A stretch of DNA of 64,000 bases from assembly GCA_039960995.1 (NCBI GenBank), contig JBDVKF010000032.1:107901-171900 (forward strand), in the 5' to 3' direction. Made by a program: the position numbers and the translations under genes. The notes beneath the pieces were generated by a model, which searched no databases, was not told where the DNA came from, and worked only from the letters and a program-made list of their open reading frames with translations. Of this stretch, positions 33,036 to 41,337 are shown piece after piece (the first letter of the stretch is position 1; every line of letters starts with the position of its first letter). This DNA comes from JABSSA01 sp039960995. Its GTDB lineage: Bacteria > Pseudomonadota > Alphaproteobacteria > Rhodobacterales > Rhodobacteraceae.

Positions 33036-34736
33036 ATGAAACTTAAAACCCTTCTGATGGGTACAATCGCTGCAACAGCAATGGCTCCCGCTGCTTTTGC
33101 TGAACGCGGTAGCGACGGGAACGTGTCGATCATTTACTGGCAGGCGCCATCAATCCTAAACCCGTTCCTTTCGGGCGGTACCAAGGATGTTGAATCCGCC
33201 TCGATGATCATCGAACCACTCGCGCGCTTTAACGAAAAGGGCCAGCTTGTCCCTTGGCTCGTGAATGAAGTGCCCACAACAGACAATGGCGGTGTCAGCG
33301 CTGACCTGACGTCGATCACTTGGAAAATTTCGCCCGGATTGAAATGGTCGGACGGATCAGATTTCACCTCGGCTGACGTGAAATTCACCTACGAATATTG
33401 CACCCACCCCGATGGTGGCTGTGCGCAGGTCACAAAATTCGAAGGCGTTGAAAGCGTTGAAACACCTGACCCACTGACGGTCGTTGTGAACTTTGCCGGC
33501 CCAACACCAAACCCATATGGTCCGTTTGTTGGCGGCGAAAGCCCGATCCTTCAGGCCGCACAATTTGCCAACTGCCTTGGCGCCAATGCTCCGACCTGTA
33601 CGGATGCGAACTTTGGTCCTATCGGCACAGGCCCGTTTGTTGTGGACGAATTCAAACCCAATGACGTGATCCTCATGTCAGCGAACCCGAATTACCGCGA
33701 TCCGGCCAAGCCAGCATTTGCGTCGGTGACGTTCAAAGGCGGCGGTGATGCCACTGCAGCCGGTCGTGCGGTTATGGAAACAGGCGAATTTGATTACGCT
33801 TGGAACCTACAGCTTGCGCCCGATGTGATCGCAAAGATGGAAGAAGGCGGCAAAGGTACGCCCGTTGCAGGCTTTGGCCCATTGGTCGAACGCATCATGC
33901 TGAACCAGACAGACCCGAACCCGGATCTGCCAGAAGGCGAACGCTCAACCGCTGCACATCCTCACCCATTCCTGAAAGACCCCGCGGTTTACAAAGCCAT
34001 GTCAATGGCGATCGACCGTCCTTTGCTGGTCGAAGTTGGATATGGCCAGGCTGGTAAAGTCACCTGTAACTGGGTTCCTGCACCGGATGCCTTCAATTCG
34101 ACAGCGCGCACCTGCGACGTTCAAGACATCGAAGGCGCAAACAAAATGCTTGATGATGCGGGCATTGTGGACACAGACGGCGACGGCGTACGCGAAAAAG
34201 ACGGCGTACCTCTGCGCATTCTGTACCAAACATCCACAAACGCTGTGCGTCAGGATTTCCAAGCTTTGGTCAAAGAATGGTGGAGCGAAATTGGTATCGA
34301 AGCTGAACTGCGCAACCTTGATGCATCGGTCTTCTTTGGGGGTGATCCAGGGTCGCCTGACACGTTCCAAAAGTTCTATGCCGATGTTGAAATGTACGCG
34401 AACACGTATAACGGCACAGATCCGCAAGCCTATCTGGCGAACGGTCTTTGCGACAAGGCACCAAGACCAGACTCGCAGTGGCAAGGCGAAAACATCAGCC
34501 GCTTCTGTTTGCCCGAATATGACGAACTGCACGCGGAATTGGCCAAAACAGCCGGTATCGAAGCACGTTCCGAAATTGGTCGCAAGCTGAACGACATGAT
34601 TGTTGAAAACGGTGGAATGATCCCACTGGTTCACCGGGGTCGTTTGTCTGCGCATGCGAATTCACTGTCTGGCGTTGTTCTGAACGTTTGGGATAGCGAA
34701 TTGTGGAACGTTGCCGATTGGCACCGTGCTAAATAA
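33036..34736 (+). CDS. peptide ABC transporter substrate-binding protein
   Basis: 566 residues from ATG 33036, chosen for GGAG upstream and because it gives a clean signal peptide MKLKTLLMGTIAATAMAPAAFA. Periplasmic binding protein of the family 5 (DppA/OppA) type: KWSDGSDFTSADVKFTYEYC near residues 107-126 and GPFVVDEFKPNDVILMSANPNY are typical. It delivers the ligand to the permeases encoded downstream. The ligand could be a di/oligopeptide, an opine or an N-acyl amino acid. High expression relative to the permeases is expected, given the hairpins after it. Confidence 0.93.
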   Translation: MKLKTLLMGTIAATAMAPAAFAERGSDGNVSIIYWQAPSILNPFLSGGTKDVESASMIIEPLARFNEKGQLVPWLVNEVPTTDNGGVSADLTSITWKISPGLKWSDGSDFTSADVKFTYEYCTHPDGGCAQVTKFEGVESVETPDPLTVVVNFAGPTPNPYGPFVGGESPILQAAQFANCLGANAPTCTDANFGPIGTGPFVVDEFKPNDVILMSANPNYRDPAKPAFASVTFKGGGDATAAGRAVMETGEFDYAWNLQLAPDVIAKMEEGGKGTPVAGFGPLVERIMLNQTDPNPDLPEGERSTAAHPHPFLKDPAVYKAMSMAIDRPLLVEVGYGQAGKVTCNWVPAPDAFNSTARTCDVQDIEGANKMLDDAGIVDTDGDGVREKDGVPLRILYQTSTNAVRQDFQALVKEWWSEIGIEAELRNLDASVFFGGDPGSPDTFQKFYADVEMYANTYNGTDPQAYLANGLCDKAPRPDSQWQGENISRFCLPEYDELHAELAKTAGIEARSEIGRKLNDMIVENGGMIPLVHRGRLSAHANSLSGVVLNVWDSELWNVADWHRAK

Positions 34737-34743
34737 GCAAAAC

Positions 34744-34764
34744 GGGTGGGCACCTTGCCCACCC
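34744..34764 (+). terminator. hairpin after the binding-protein gene
   Basis: GGGTGGGCA-cct-TGCCCACCC, a perfect 9-base stem with a 3-base loop seven bases after the stop codon, without a T-run. It could stabilise the upstream transcript or attenuate read-through. Confidence 0.6.
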
Positions 34765-34776
34765 AACGCATCGTAG

Positions 34777-34804
34777 GGGTCAATTTTCTTAGGAAAATTG
34801 ACCC
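34777..34804 (+). terminator. second perfect hairpin before the permease gene
   Basis: GGGTCAATTTTC-ttag-GAAAATTGACCC, a perfect 12-base stem with a 4-base loop, 46 bases before the first permease ATG. There is no following T-run, so partial termination, mRNA processing or a protein site are all possible. Confidence 0.6.
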
Positions 34805-34849
34805 GCTGCGGTTCCCAATAATGACAAGAGTCTGAACGAGGCCCCGCGC

Positions 34850-35887
34850 ATGCTGACCTTCACGATCCGCCGGTTGATCCTGTCGATCCCGACGCTTCTG
34901 TTTATCAGCCTCGCCATTTTTATGCTTCTCCAACTGGCTCCGGGCGATCCGATGGCACAGGTCCCGCTGACCGTGCCCCCCGAAGTCAAAGAACAGATGC
35001 GCCAAGCATTGGGACTGGGTGAACCTGTCCACATTCAATATTGGAAATGGCTGGTACAATTTTTCTGGGTCGAACCACAGGTTCTGATCGATTACCTGAC
35101 ACGTGAAAGCTATTTGTTTGGCTGGTTGCCCGACACACAGCTTTACGACGGTCAGTTGCGCAACATTTCCTGGCAGACCCGTGGTCCTGTCATGGATCTG
35201 GTCGTGCAATCCCTGCCCCAGACGATTTGGGTTGTCGGAATGGCCTATGTGGTCGGCGTCTTGATTGCTTTGCCCATCGGCATCTATTCCGCCTATCGTC
35301 AGTATTCTGTGTTTGATCAATCCGGTACTTTCATCACGATGATCGGCTTTTCGATCCCGCCGTTTTTCACCGGGCCTTTGCTGATCGTGATCTTTGCCGT
35401 GCAGCTGGAATGGTTGCCATCCGTTTACAACACCGTTCTTGAGGTCGTGGATTGGGACACGTTCGTGCTGCAGCTCAAACAAATGGTCTTGCCGGTCATG
35501 GTTCTGGCCCTGCAAACAACCGCACAGATCAGCCGCTACATGCGTTCGTCCATGCTGGATAACCTCAATCAAGATTACGTTCGAACCGCCCGATCCAAAG
35601 GATTGCGCGAAAGCGTGGTGGTCATGGCGCATGTCCTACGCAATTCCATGATCCCTGTGATCACCGTTATTGCACTTGGCATCCCATCGATTTTTGGCGG
35701 CGCAATCATCACCGAAAACGTCTTCAAAGTGAACGGACTGGGGTATCAGCTGCTGATTGCGCTATTTGCCAATGACATTCCCACAGTCATGACCTTCACC
35801 TTTATTTTCGCGATCCTCATCGTGTTCTTCAACCTGATCGCCGACGTGCTTTACGGCGTGCTCGACCCAAGGATTCGCTATGACTGA
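34850..35887 (+). CDS. peptide ABC transporter permease (DppB type)
   Basis: 345 residues, inner-membrane permease of the DppB/OppB family. It starts MLTFTIRRLILSIPTLLFI with the usual first helix, has a large periplasmic loop around residues 60-120, then five more helices. The ATPase-contact EAA loop is YVRTARSKGLRESVVVMAHVLRNS near residues 243-266. GAGG precedes the ATG. It overlaps the next permease gene by eight bases. Confidence 0.95.
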   Translation: MLTFTIRRLILSIPTLLFISLAIFMLLQLAPGDPMAQVPLTVPPEVKEQMRQALGLGEPVHIQYWKWLVQFFWVEPQVLIDYLTRESYLFGWLPDTQLYDGQLRNISWQTRGPVMDLVVQSLPQTIWVVGMAYVVGVLIALPIGIYSAYRQYSVFDQSGTFITMIGFSIPPFFTGPLLIVIFAVQLEWLPSVYNTVLEVVDWDTFVLQLKQMVLPVMVLALQTTAQISRYMRSSMLDNLNQDYVRTARSKGLRESVVVMAHVLRNSMIPVITVIALGIPSIFGGAIITENVFKVNGLGYQLLIALFANDIPTVMTFTFIFAILIVFFNLIADVLYGVLDPRIRYD

Positions 35888-36854
35888 TCCGATCACAGAA
35901 GAAACGATAGGCGCGTTGCAAGACACAGGCCCGGTGACACCCCCGACCAGCCAATGGAGCGACGTCTGGCGTCAATTCCGCCGCCATAAGGGCGCGATGT
36001 TTGGCGGCTTGTTCCTGTTGTTCATCACGCTTTTTGTTCTGATGGGCCCGTATCTATACACGGTAGATGCGCAAAAGCTGGACATCCGGAACAAAGACAT
36101 GCGGCCCATCTGGACGCTGATTTGGGATGGTGAAGCCAAGGCAGGCTGGAACAAACCTTTGGGCAGCGATCAATTGGGCCGGGACAATCTGGCAAACCTG
36201 ATCGCAGGTGGCCAAGCTTCGCTAGCCGTGGGCTGGGCTGCAATGATCCTCAGCCTGGTCATCGGGACCGCGATCGGCGTGTGTTCAGGATATTTCCGAA
36301 AGCTCGATTTTTGGCTGATGCGCCTTACCGATCTGGTTTTGTCGCTTCCGATCCTGCCCTTGCTTTTGGTGGCCGTGACACTGTTCCGACAACCGCTTAG
36401 GGCCAATTTTGGACCGGAAACGGGGATGTTCATTTTGATTGTCGGGGTCATCGCTTTGACATCATGGATGCAAACCGCGCGAATTGTGCGGGGTGACATA
36501 CTGGCCTTGAAAGAACGCGAATTCATTTTGGCGGCGCGATCGATTGGGACATCCAGCCGACAAATCATCACACGTCACCTGCTGCCCAATGTTCTATCCC
36601 CCATCATGGTGTCAGCAACTTTGGGTTTGGCCACGGCCATCATCACCGAAAGCGCACTTAGCTTTTTGGGCGTTGGCTTTCCGTCAGATTTCCCGACATG
36701 GGGCAAATTGTTGGCGGATGCTGTGCTGCGGATGGAAGAATATCCAGAACGCGTTTTGTTGCCCGGTATTGCGATTTCATTGACAGTTCTGTCCGTCAAT
36801 TACCTTGGTGACGGCCTGCGCGACGCATTGGATCCACGCATTCGCGGGCGCTAA
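35880..36854 (+). CDS. peptide ABC transporter permease (DppC type)
   Basis: 324 residues of the DppC/OppC family. The N-terminal cytoplasmic segment and first helix (GAMFGGLFLLFITLFVLMGPYL) are followed by the core domain with LGSDQLGRDNLANLIAGGQASL and the EAA loop REFILAARSIGTSSRQIITRHLLPN. Its start overlaps the upstream permease gene, so the two are made together and pair in the membrane. Last gene of this unit, followed by a terminator-like hairpin. Confidence 0.95.
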   Translation: MTDPITEETIGALQDTGPVTPPTSQWSDVWRQFRRHKGAMFGGLFLLFITLFVLMGPYLYTVDAQKLDIRNKDMRPIWTLIWDGEAKAGWNKPLGSDQLGRDNLANLIAGGQASLAVGWAAMILSLVIGTAIGVCSGYFRKLDFWLMRLTDLVLSLPILPLLLVAVTLFRQPLRANFGPETGMFILIVGVIALTSWMQTARIVRGDILALKEREFILAARSIGTSSRQIITRHLLPNVLSPIMVSATLGLATAIITESALSFLGVGFPSDFPTWGKLLADAVLRMEEYPERVLLPGIAISLTVLSVNYLGDGLRDALDPRIRGR

Positions 36855-36890
36855 TCTGACGCAAAATCCAAAGCTGAAACAAAAGAAAAT

Positions 36891-36913
36891 GCCCGGTTCA
36901 AAAAGAACCGGGC
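36891..36913. terminator. intrinsic terminator between convergent units
   Basis: GCCCGGTTC-aaaaa-GAACCGGGC. On the minus strand the stem is followed by ATTTTCTTTT, on the plus strand by AGACTGTTT, so it is the better terminator for the minus-strand Gly-rich gene and may serve both. Confidence 0.75.
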
Positions 36914-37057
36914 AGACTGTTTACCAAAAACGTTCAGTACAATGGTCACTCGCTATGTGTACTTAAAATTAACAATGCGCATCCGACAAAAAACATCTGT
37001 ACTCGCGGGAACAAATTACCAGATATTTCAAAACGCTCCGGATGCCGCCAATCTTGG

Positions 37058-37342
37058 TTAACCACGCAACTTTTTCATCACCAAACCAGCAACCATCTGC
37101 ACAACCATACCTGCGATACCACCGCCAACGAGGTTACCTGCAACTGCACCAACATCCATACCAGCAGCGGCATCACCGCCTAAACCGCCCAACAAACCAC
37201 CTAATAATTGACCACCGCCGATGCCACCAAGTGCACCAGTAATTGCATTCCCGGTGTTCCCAAAGGAAACACCTTGCATGACCTTAGCCCCACCAACGCC
37301 ACCAACTGCACCACCGATAACTTGTGCAATTATGGTTTCCAT
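37058..37342 (-). CDS. small glycine-rich hydrophobic protein
   Basis: 94 residues from ATG 37342, which has the strong site GGAGGGGAG upstream. It starts METIIAQVIGGAVGGVGGAK and is dominated by Gly/Ala with small-residue zipper patterns (GGLLGGLGGDAAAG, GAVAGNLVGGGIAG), ending in a basic VMKKLRG. Small proteins of this type are common in Rhodobacterales; they look like glycine-zipper membrane proteins but have no assigned function. It is a single-gene unit. Confidence 0.75.
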   Translation of the reverse strand: METIIAQVIGGAVGGVGGAKVMQGVSFGNTGNAITGALGGIGGGQLLGGLLGGLGGDAAAGMDVGAVAGNLVGGGIAGMVVQMVAGLVMKKLRG

Positions 37343-37451
37343 TTCTCCCCTCCTTCGCCGTTGAAAAGAACATAAGTACGGCCGCAAAACTTTACGCGGG
37401 GAAAAATTAACCACGAATAACCGTAACTAGAATTCAAGTAACTTGGGGGCG

Positions 37452-38732
37452 TTATTCCATCTTTCGACGGATGCGACGCACCAAAGCCCAGACCAGCAAA
37501 ACAACCGGGACAGTCACCGCCGCCGTCAACATCCCCTTTGAGACGTTCACCAATGCGGTCGCCGGGTACAATACATAGGACACCAACGAGACCGCGTAAT
37601 AGCTGATGGCCACCACCGACAATCCTTCAACCGTCTTTTGCAACCGCAGTTGCAAATCCGATCGCTGATCCATGCTTTTCAGCAGCTTTTGATTTTGCGC
37701 ACTGCGTTCCACGTCAACACGTGTACGCAACAAATTCGCGGCACGCACGGCACGTGCGCTCATCGCATCAAGGCGATGCTCTACCGAATTCACCGTGCGC
37801 ATAGCGGGTTCGTAACGCCGCATCATAAACTCTGCGAATATTTGACGCCCACGCCATCTGCCTTCGCGCAGCGCCAATATCCGCTGATTCACAATCGCCT
37901 CATAGGCCCCTGTCGCACCAAACCGAAAAGAGGTCTGCGCCGACACCGTTTCCAGCTCTGCTGAAATCTCAAGCAGTGATTGCAAAGTCGTCTCAGGCCC
38001 TGTGGCGCCCCCGCTCATTTCACCAACAAGATCGGTCAAACGCGTATCCAACGCCCCCAGTTGTGGCCCCAGATCCCGCACCCGCGCAAACCCAAGCATC
38101 GACATTGACTTATAGGTTTCAATCTCGCACAGCCGTTGAACAATACGCCCAATCCGACGCGTACCCGTTTCCGGGGCGACGAACACAGCGAACCGCATAT
38201 GCCCGTTTTCATCGATGCGAAAATCACCCGCAGCCACAGCCGCATCGTCCAGAACCGAACTGACCGCAAGGCTTTCAGGCACAAACCAAGCGGCAAGTTG
38301 CTTGCCGATCTCCCTTTCTGACGGGCGCGGCGCAATCCGCACCAAACAGGACGTGATACATTCCCCCGGCGCGTCACTTAACCATTCTTCGGGAAACGGA
38401 TCAAAAGCGCTGGCATCAAAGGGCCGCTGCTCCAACGCCTCGGTAAAGACTGTGTAGGTCACAAATTCGGTGTGCTGTTCCCACTTGAGCCAGCGCCGCC
38501 CAATCGGCCCGTAATAATGCGTGGCCCCCGGTTGCGGATGCGGTGCACCATAGCGATCCAATAACCTGATCAAATGATCCAGATCTTCTGAGCGATCCCG
38601 CACAGCAGCCCGTTCAGGTTGTTTAATCGCGACATAGGCCGCACTGCACGGCGCCGACATGGATGGGAATGGTCGCGCGTGAAGCTCGTTTGCCAGTTTG
38701 TAGCGCAGCGGATGATCTGCAAGTGGGGACAT
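37452..38732 (-). CDS. DUF3422 family membrane protein
   Basis: 426 residues from ATG 38732 (MSPLADHPLRYKLANELHARPFP); the frame extends 57 codons upstream but through the intergenic region. DUF3422 is a cytoplasmic helical domain related in shape to CorA-type sequences, and it ends with two transmembrane helices (SVVAISYYAVSLVSYVLY and AAVTVPVVLLVWALV) and a basic tail RRIRRKME. The function is unknown. The N-terminal NELHARPFPSM motif is characteristic of the family. Confidence 0.88.
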   Translation of the reverse strand: MSPLADHPLRYKLANELHARPFPSMSAPCSAAYVAIKQPERAAVRDRSEDLDHLIRLLDRYGAPHPQPGATHYYGPIGRRWLKWEQHTEFVTYTVFTEALEQRPFDASAFDPFPEEWLSDAPGECITSCLVRIAPRPSEREIGKQLAAWFVPESLAVSSVLDDAAVAAGDFRIDENGHMRFAVFVAPETGTRRIGRIVQRLCEIETYKSMSMLGFARVRDLGPQLGALDTRLTDLVGEMSGGATGPETTLQSLLEISAELETVSAQTSFRFGATGAYEAIVNQRILALREGRWRGRQIFAEFMMRRYEPAMRTVNSVEHRLDAMSARAVRAANLLRTRVDVERSAQNQKLLKSMDQRSDLQLRLQKTVEGLSVVAISYYAVSLVSYVLYPATALVNVSKGMLTAAVTVPVVLLVWALVRRIRRKME

Positions 38733-38894
38733 CAGACAGGTCCTAACAGGAAAGTGTCGAACACAATGTAAGGCGGTTCGTCCAAAATGAAAAGAAATTC
38801 TTTTAAAACAAATAGTTAGCGGAATACCATCGTATACCGAACTGATTTGGCCAAGCGGACCGAGAGCGCAGTTTTTGACAGACACCTTGGGTTT

Positions 38895-38975
38895 CACTGC
38901 CACCCATGCTCAATGTCTCGGATGCAGGACTTTGCTGCCGTCCGCAGCTGCCGCTCCAACATCTGGTTTGACGGA
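38895..38975. repeat. degenerate copy of dispersed intergenic repeat 1
   Basis: Contains GATGCAGGACTTTGCTGCCG and TCCGCAGCTGC, which match the 3' part of the copy at 50884 (AATGCGGACTTTGCTGCCC, TCCGCTGCTGG). It lies in the gap between DUF3422 and the HExxH protein gene. Confidence 0.55.
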
Positions 38976-38988
38976 CTTGCGATGATGA

Positions 38989-39747
38989 TTACGAAGGGCA
39001 AAAAGGCGGTACATAGCCTTCCAACATGTTGCCAAGATACTCCAGCCGGTTCGGCATAGTATCTCGTACTGCTGCCTCGACATCTGCGGGTAGTCGACCT
39101 GGATGGTAAAGCATGGTCCAAGCGAATAACGCGCTTTCGGCAATGTCTTCTTTATTTCGATTATCGGCCGCATATTGTGTGATGAAATCGTCGTCTGCGA
39201 TCTGATTTGAAAACCAATCAAGATCGTTTGAAAGCACCGGATCCAGCGCGACATGCGCGCTCTCGTGAAAGACCGTTTCGTCTAGGTCATGCTCGGCCAG
39301 GCGCCGTTCCATCAAACCATCGTAAAGGGTAAAAAACCCTCCTTGTGCCTCTTCCCATGCTGCACCTTCGCCATCGAGGATGTTCACATATCGCAATTCG
39401 TTTCTCATCAAGGTCGGCAATCTGGAGATGGATGCGGCAGCTTCCATCGCGCGTTGTTGCGGGTCGCCGACCTCAGGGTGAACGTTGATACGGATTTGTT
39501 GATCGGGAAAGGTAATATCGAAATGAAGTGCACCTTCGACAAACAGTAAATCTCGTCTTGGATCATACATTTCTGTTCTGCCACCTTCGCTTTCTGTGAT
39601 CGACCAACAAGCTCCGGGATCGTTTGCGTGTATGAAGTCAAGATCGTTGGATGCGACAGAATTCGGGTAGAGTGGTTCAGCTATCAATAAGCTGGGCGCA
39701 CTGACGAGGATGACTGAGAAAACTAACGATTTCAAAATTATCTCCAA
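38989..39747 (-). CDS. exported protein with HExxH zinc-protease-like motif
   Basis: 252 residues with signal peptide (MEIILKSLVFSVILVSAPSLLIA). The mature part has a cysteine (GACWSITE) and a second near the end (PPFCPS). The helix motif FHESAHVALDP near residues 161-171 has the HExxH signature of zincin metallopeptidases, and an acidic KEDIAESALFAW about 40 residues later could supply the third ligand. No exact family is recognised. The genomic setting is accessory: both sides carry copies of the dispersed repeat. Confidence 0.7.
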   Translation of the reverse strand: MEIILKSLVFSVILVSAPSLLIAEPLYPNSVASNDLDFIHANDPGACWSITESEGGRTEMYDPRRDLLFVEGALHFDITFPDQQIRINVHPEVGDPQQRAMEAAASISRLPTLMRNELRYVNILDGEGAAWEEAQGGFFTLYDGLMERRLAEHDLDETVFHESAHVALDPVLSNDLDWFSNQIADDDFITQYAADNRNKEDIAESALFAWTMLYHPGRLPADVEAAVRDTMPNRLEYLGNMLEGYVPPFCPS

Positions 39748-39763
39748 ATTTTCAATTTATATG

Positions 39764-39823
39764 AGCAGACCTTGGCGTCGTCAGCAACATCGGTCAACAT
39801 GGGCTCGCAACGGACAGTCGTCC
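39764..39823. repeat. degenerate copy of dispersed intergenic repeat 1
   Basis: AGCAGACC followed by GTCAGCAACATCGGTCAAC and ATGGGCTCGCAAC, matching the 5' part of the copy at 53038 (AGCAGACC, CGCAGCATTGGTCAAC, GTGGGTTCACAAC). Both copies lie about 20-45 bases upstream of a minus-strand exported-protein gene. Confidence 0.6.
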
Positions 39824-39824
39824 A

Positions 39825-39856
39825 CAAAAAAAGCCCCGCAAATCTGCGGGGCTTTC
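39825..39856 (-). terminator. intrinsic terminator of the pntAB operon
   Basis: On the minus strand AAGCCCCGCA-gatt-TGCGGGGCTT, a perfect 10-base stem, followed by a run of T. It lies 23 bases after the pntB stop. Confidence 0.88.
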
Positions 39857-39876
39857 CTCATTCGATGTAACGAATA

Positions 39877-41319
39877 TTAGTCGATCAAAGGCAACAGCTT
39901 ATCAAGCGACGCCTTGGCATCCCCATAGAACATGCGTGTGTTTTCTTTGAAAAACAGCGGGTTTTCGATGCCCGAATACCCAGTGCCCTGACCACGTTTG
40001 GACACGAACACTTGCTTGGCTTTCCAACATTCCAGAACCGGCATACCGGCAATTGGGCTGTTTGGATCGTCTTGCGCCGCTGGGTTCACGATGTCATTTG
40101 ACCCGATCACGATGGCAACATCCGTTTCCGGAAAATCATCGTTGATCTCGTCCATTTCCAGAACGATGTCATAAGGCACGCGTGCTTCGGCCAGCAGAAC
40201 ATTCATGTGACCGGGCAAACGACCAGCCACAGGGTGGATCGCAAAACGCACCTCTTTGCCGGCCGCACGCAGCTTGCGTGTCAGTTCGCTGACCGATTGC
40301 TGGGCTTGTGCCACGGCCATCCCGTATCCCGGAATGATCACAACACTGTCCGCATCATTCAATGATGCCGCAACGCCGTCTGCTTCGATTGCGATCTGTT
40401 CGCCTTCCACTGCCATTTGTTCACCCTGTGGGCCACCAAAGCCCCCAAGAATAACGCTGACAAAGGACCGGTTCATCGCCTTACACATGATGTAAGACAA
40501 GATCGCCCCGGACGACCCGACAAGCGCACCCGTCACGATCAGCAGATCGTTGGACAAGGTGAACCCAATCGCAGCTGCCGCCCAGCCTGAATAGCTGTTC
40601 AACATCGACACAACGACAGGCATGTCCGCGCCACCAATGCCCATGATCAGATGCCAACCGATAAAGAAGCTCAGCAGCATAATCAGGAACAGCGGGATCA
40701 TTCCGCCATAGGCCAAATACAGGATGGCCAACAGGATACTGGCCCCTGCCGCCGCAGCATTCAGCATATGGCCACCGGGCAACGGTGCAGGCTTCCCATC
40801 CACACGTCCGGCCAGCTTACCAAAGGCAATCACCGATCCGGTAAATGTCACGGCACCAATAAAGACACCCAAGACCACTTCGACCTGCAAGAACGCAATC
40901 TCAGCCGATGACTTCTTGGCAATCTTAGCCGCAAAGCCAACCAATTCAGCTGTGCCCTCGCCGGACGCTTTCATGGCCGCAACCCGCAAACGCTCCATTT
41001 CGGCATTCAAAGCCACAAACACAGCGGCCAAACCAACAAACGAATGCAGCGCCGCAACCAGCTGAGGCATCTCGGTCATTTCGACCTTTTGCGCCACATA
41101 GGTTCCGATTGCGCCGCCGATCACCATCATGACAATCATGATGCCAATATTGCCGATGCCAGGTCCAAGCAGCAGGAAAACAACCGCAAGGGCCATCCCC
41201 ACAATGCCATACCAAACCGCGCGTTTCGCGCTTTCTTGATTGTTCAGCCCACCCAGTGACAGGATGAACAGAATGCTCGCGGTGATGGCCGCGGCAGTGA
41301 CGAATTGTTCACTGAACAT
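39877..41319 (-). CDS. pntB: NAD(P) transhydrogenase beta subunit
   Basis: 480 residues. The N-terminal half has eight or nine transmembrane helices forming the proton channel (e.g. IVGMALAVVFLLLGPGIGNIGIMIVMMVIGGAIG). The C-terminal dIII domain binds NADP(H), with IIPGYGMAVAQAQ and the later VAIVIGSNDIVNPAAQDDPNSPIAGMP segment. With PntA it couples proton entry to hydride transfer from NADH to NADP+. It is 18 bases after pntA and followed by a strong terminator. Confidence 0.97.
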   Translation of the reverse strand: MFSEQFVTAAAITASILFILSLGGLNNQESAKRAVWYGIVGMALAVVFLLLGPGIGNIGIMIVMMVIGGAIGTYVAQKVEMTEMPQLVAALHSFVGLAAVFVALNAEMERLRVAAMKASGEGTAELVGFAAKIAKKSSAEIAFLQVEVVLGVFIGAVTFTGSVIAFGKLAGRVDGKPAPLPGGHMLNAAAAGASILLAILYLAYGGMIPLFLIMLLSFFIGWHLIMGIGGADMPVVVSMLNSYSGWAAAAIGFTLSNDLLIVTGALVGSSGAILSYIMCKAMNRSFVSVILGGFGGPQGEQMAVEGEQIAIEADGVAASLNDADSVVIIPGYGMAVAQAQQSVSELTRKLRAAGKEVRFAIHPVAGRLPGHMNVLLAEARVPYDIVLEMDEINDDFPETDVAIVIGSNDIVNPAAQDDPNSPIAGMPVLECWKAKQVFVSKRGQGTGYSGIENPLFFKENTRMFYGDAKASLDKLLPLID

Positions 41320-41337
41320 AACTTAAGCCCTCTCCGC

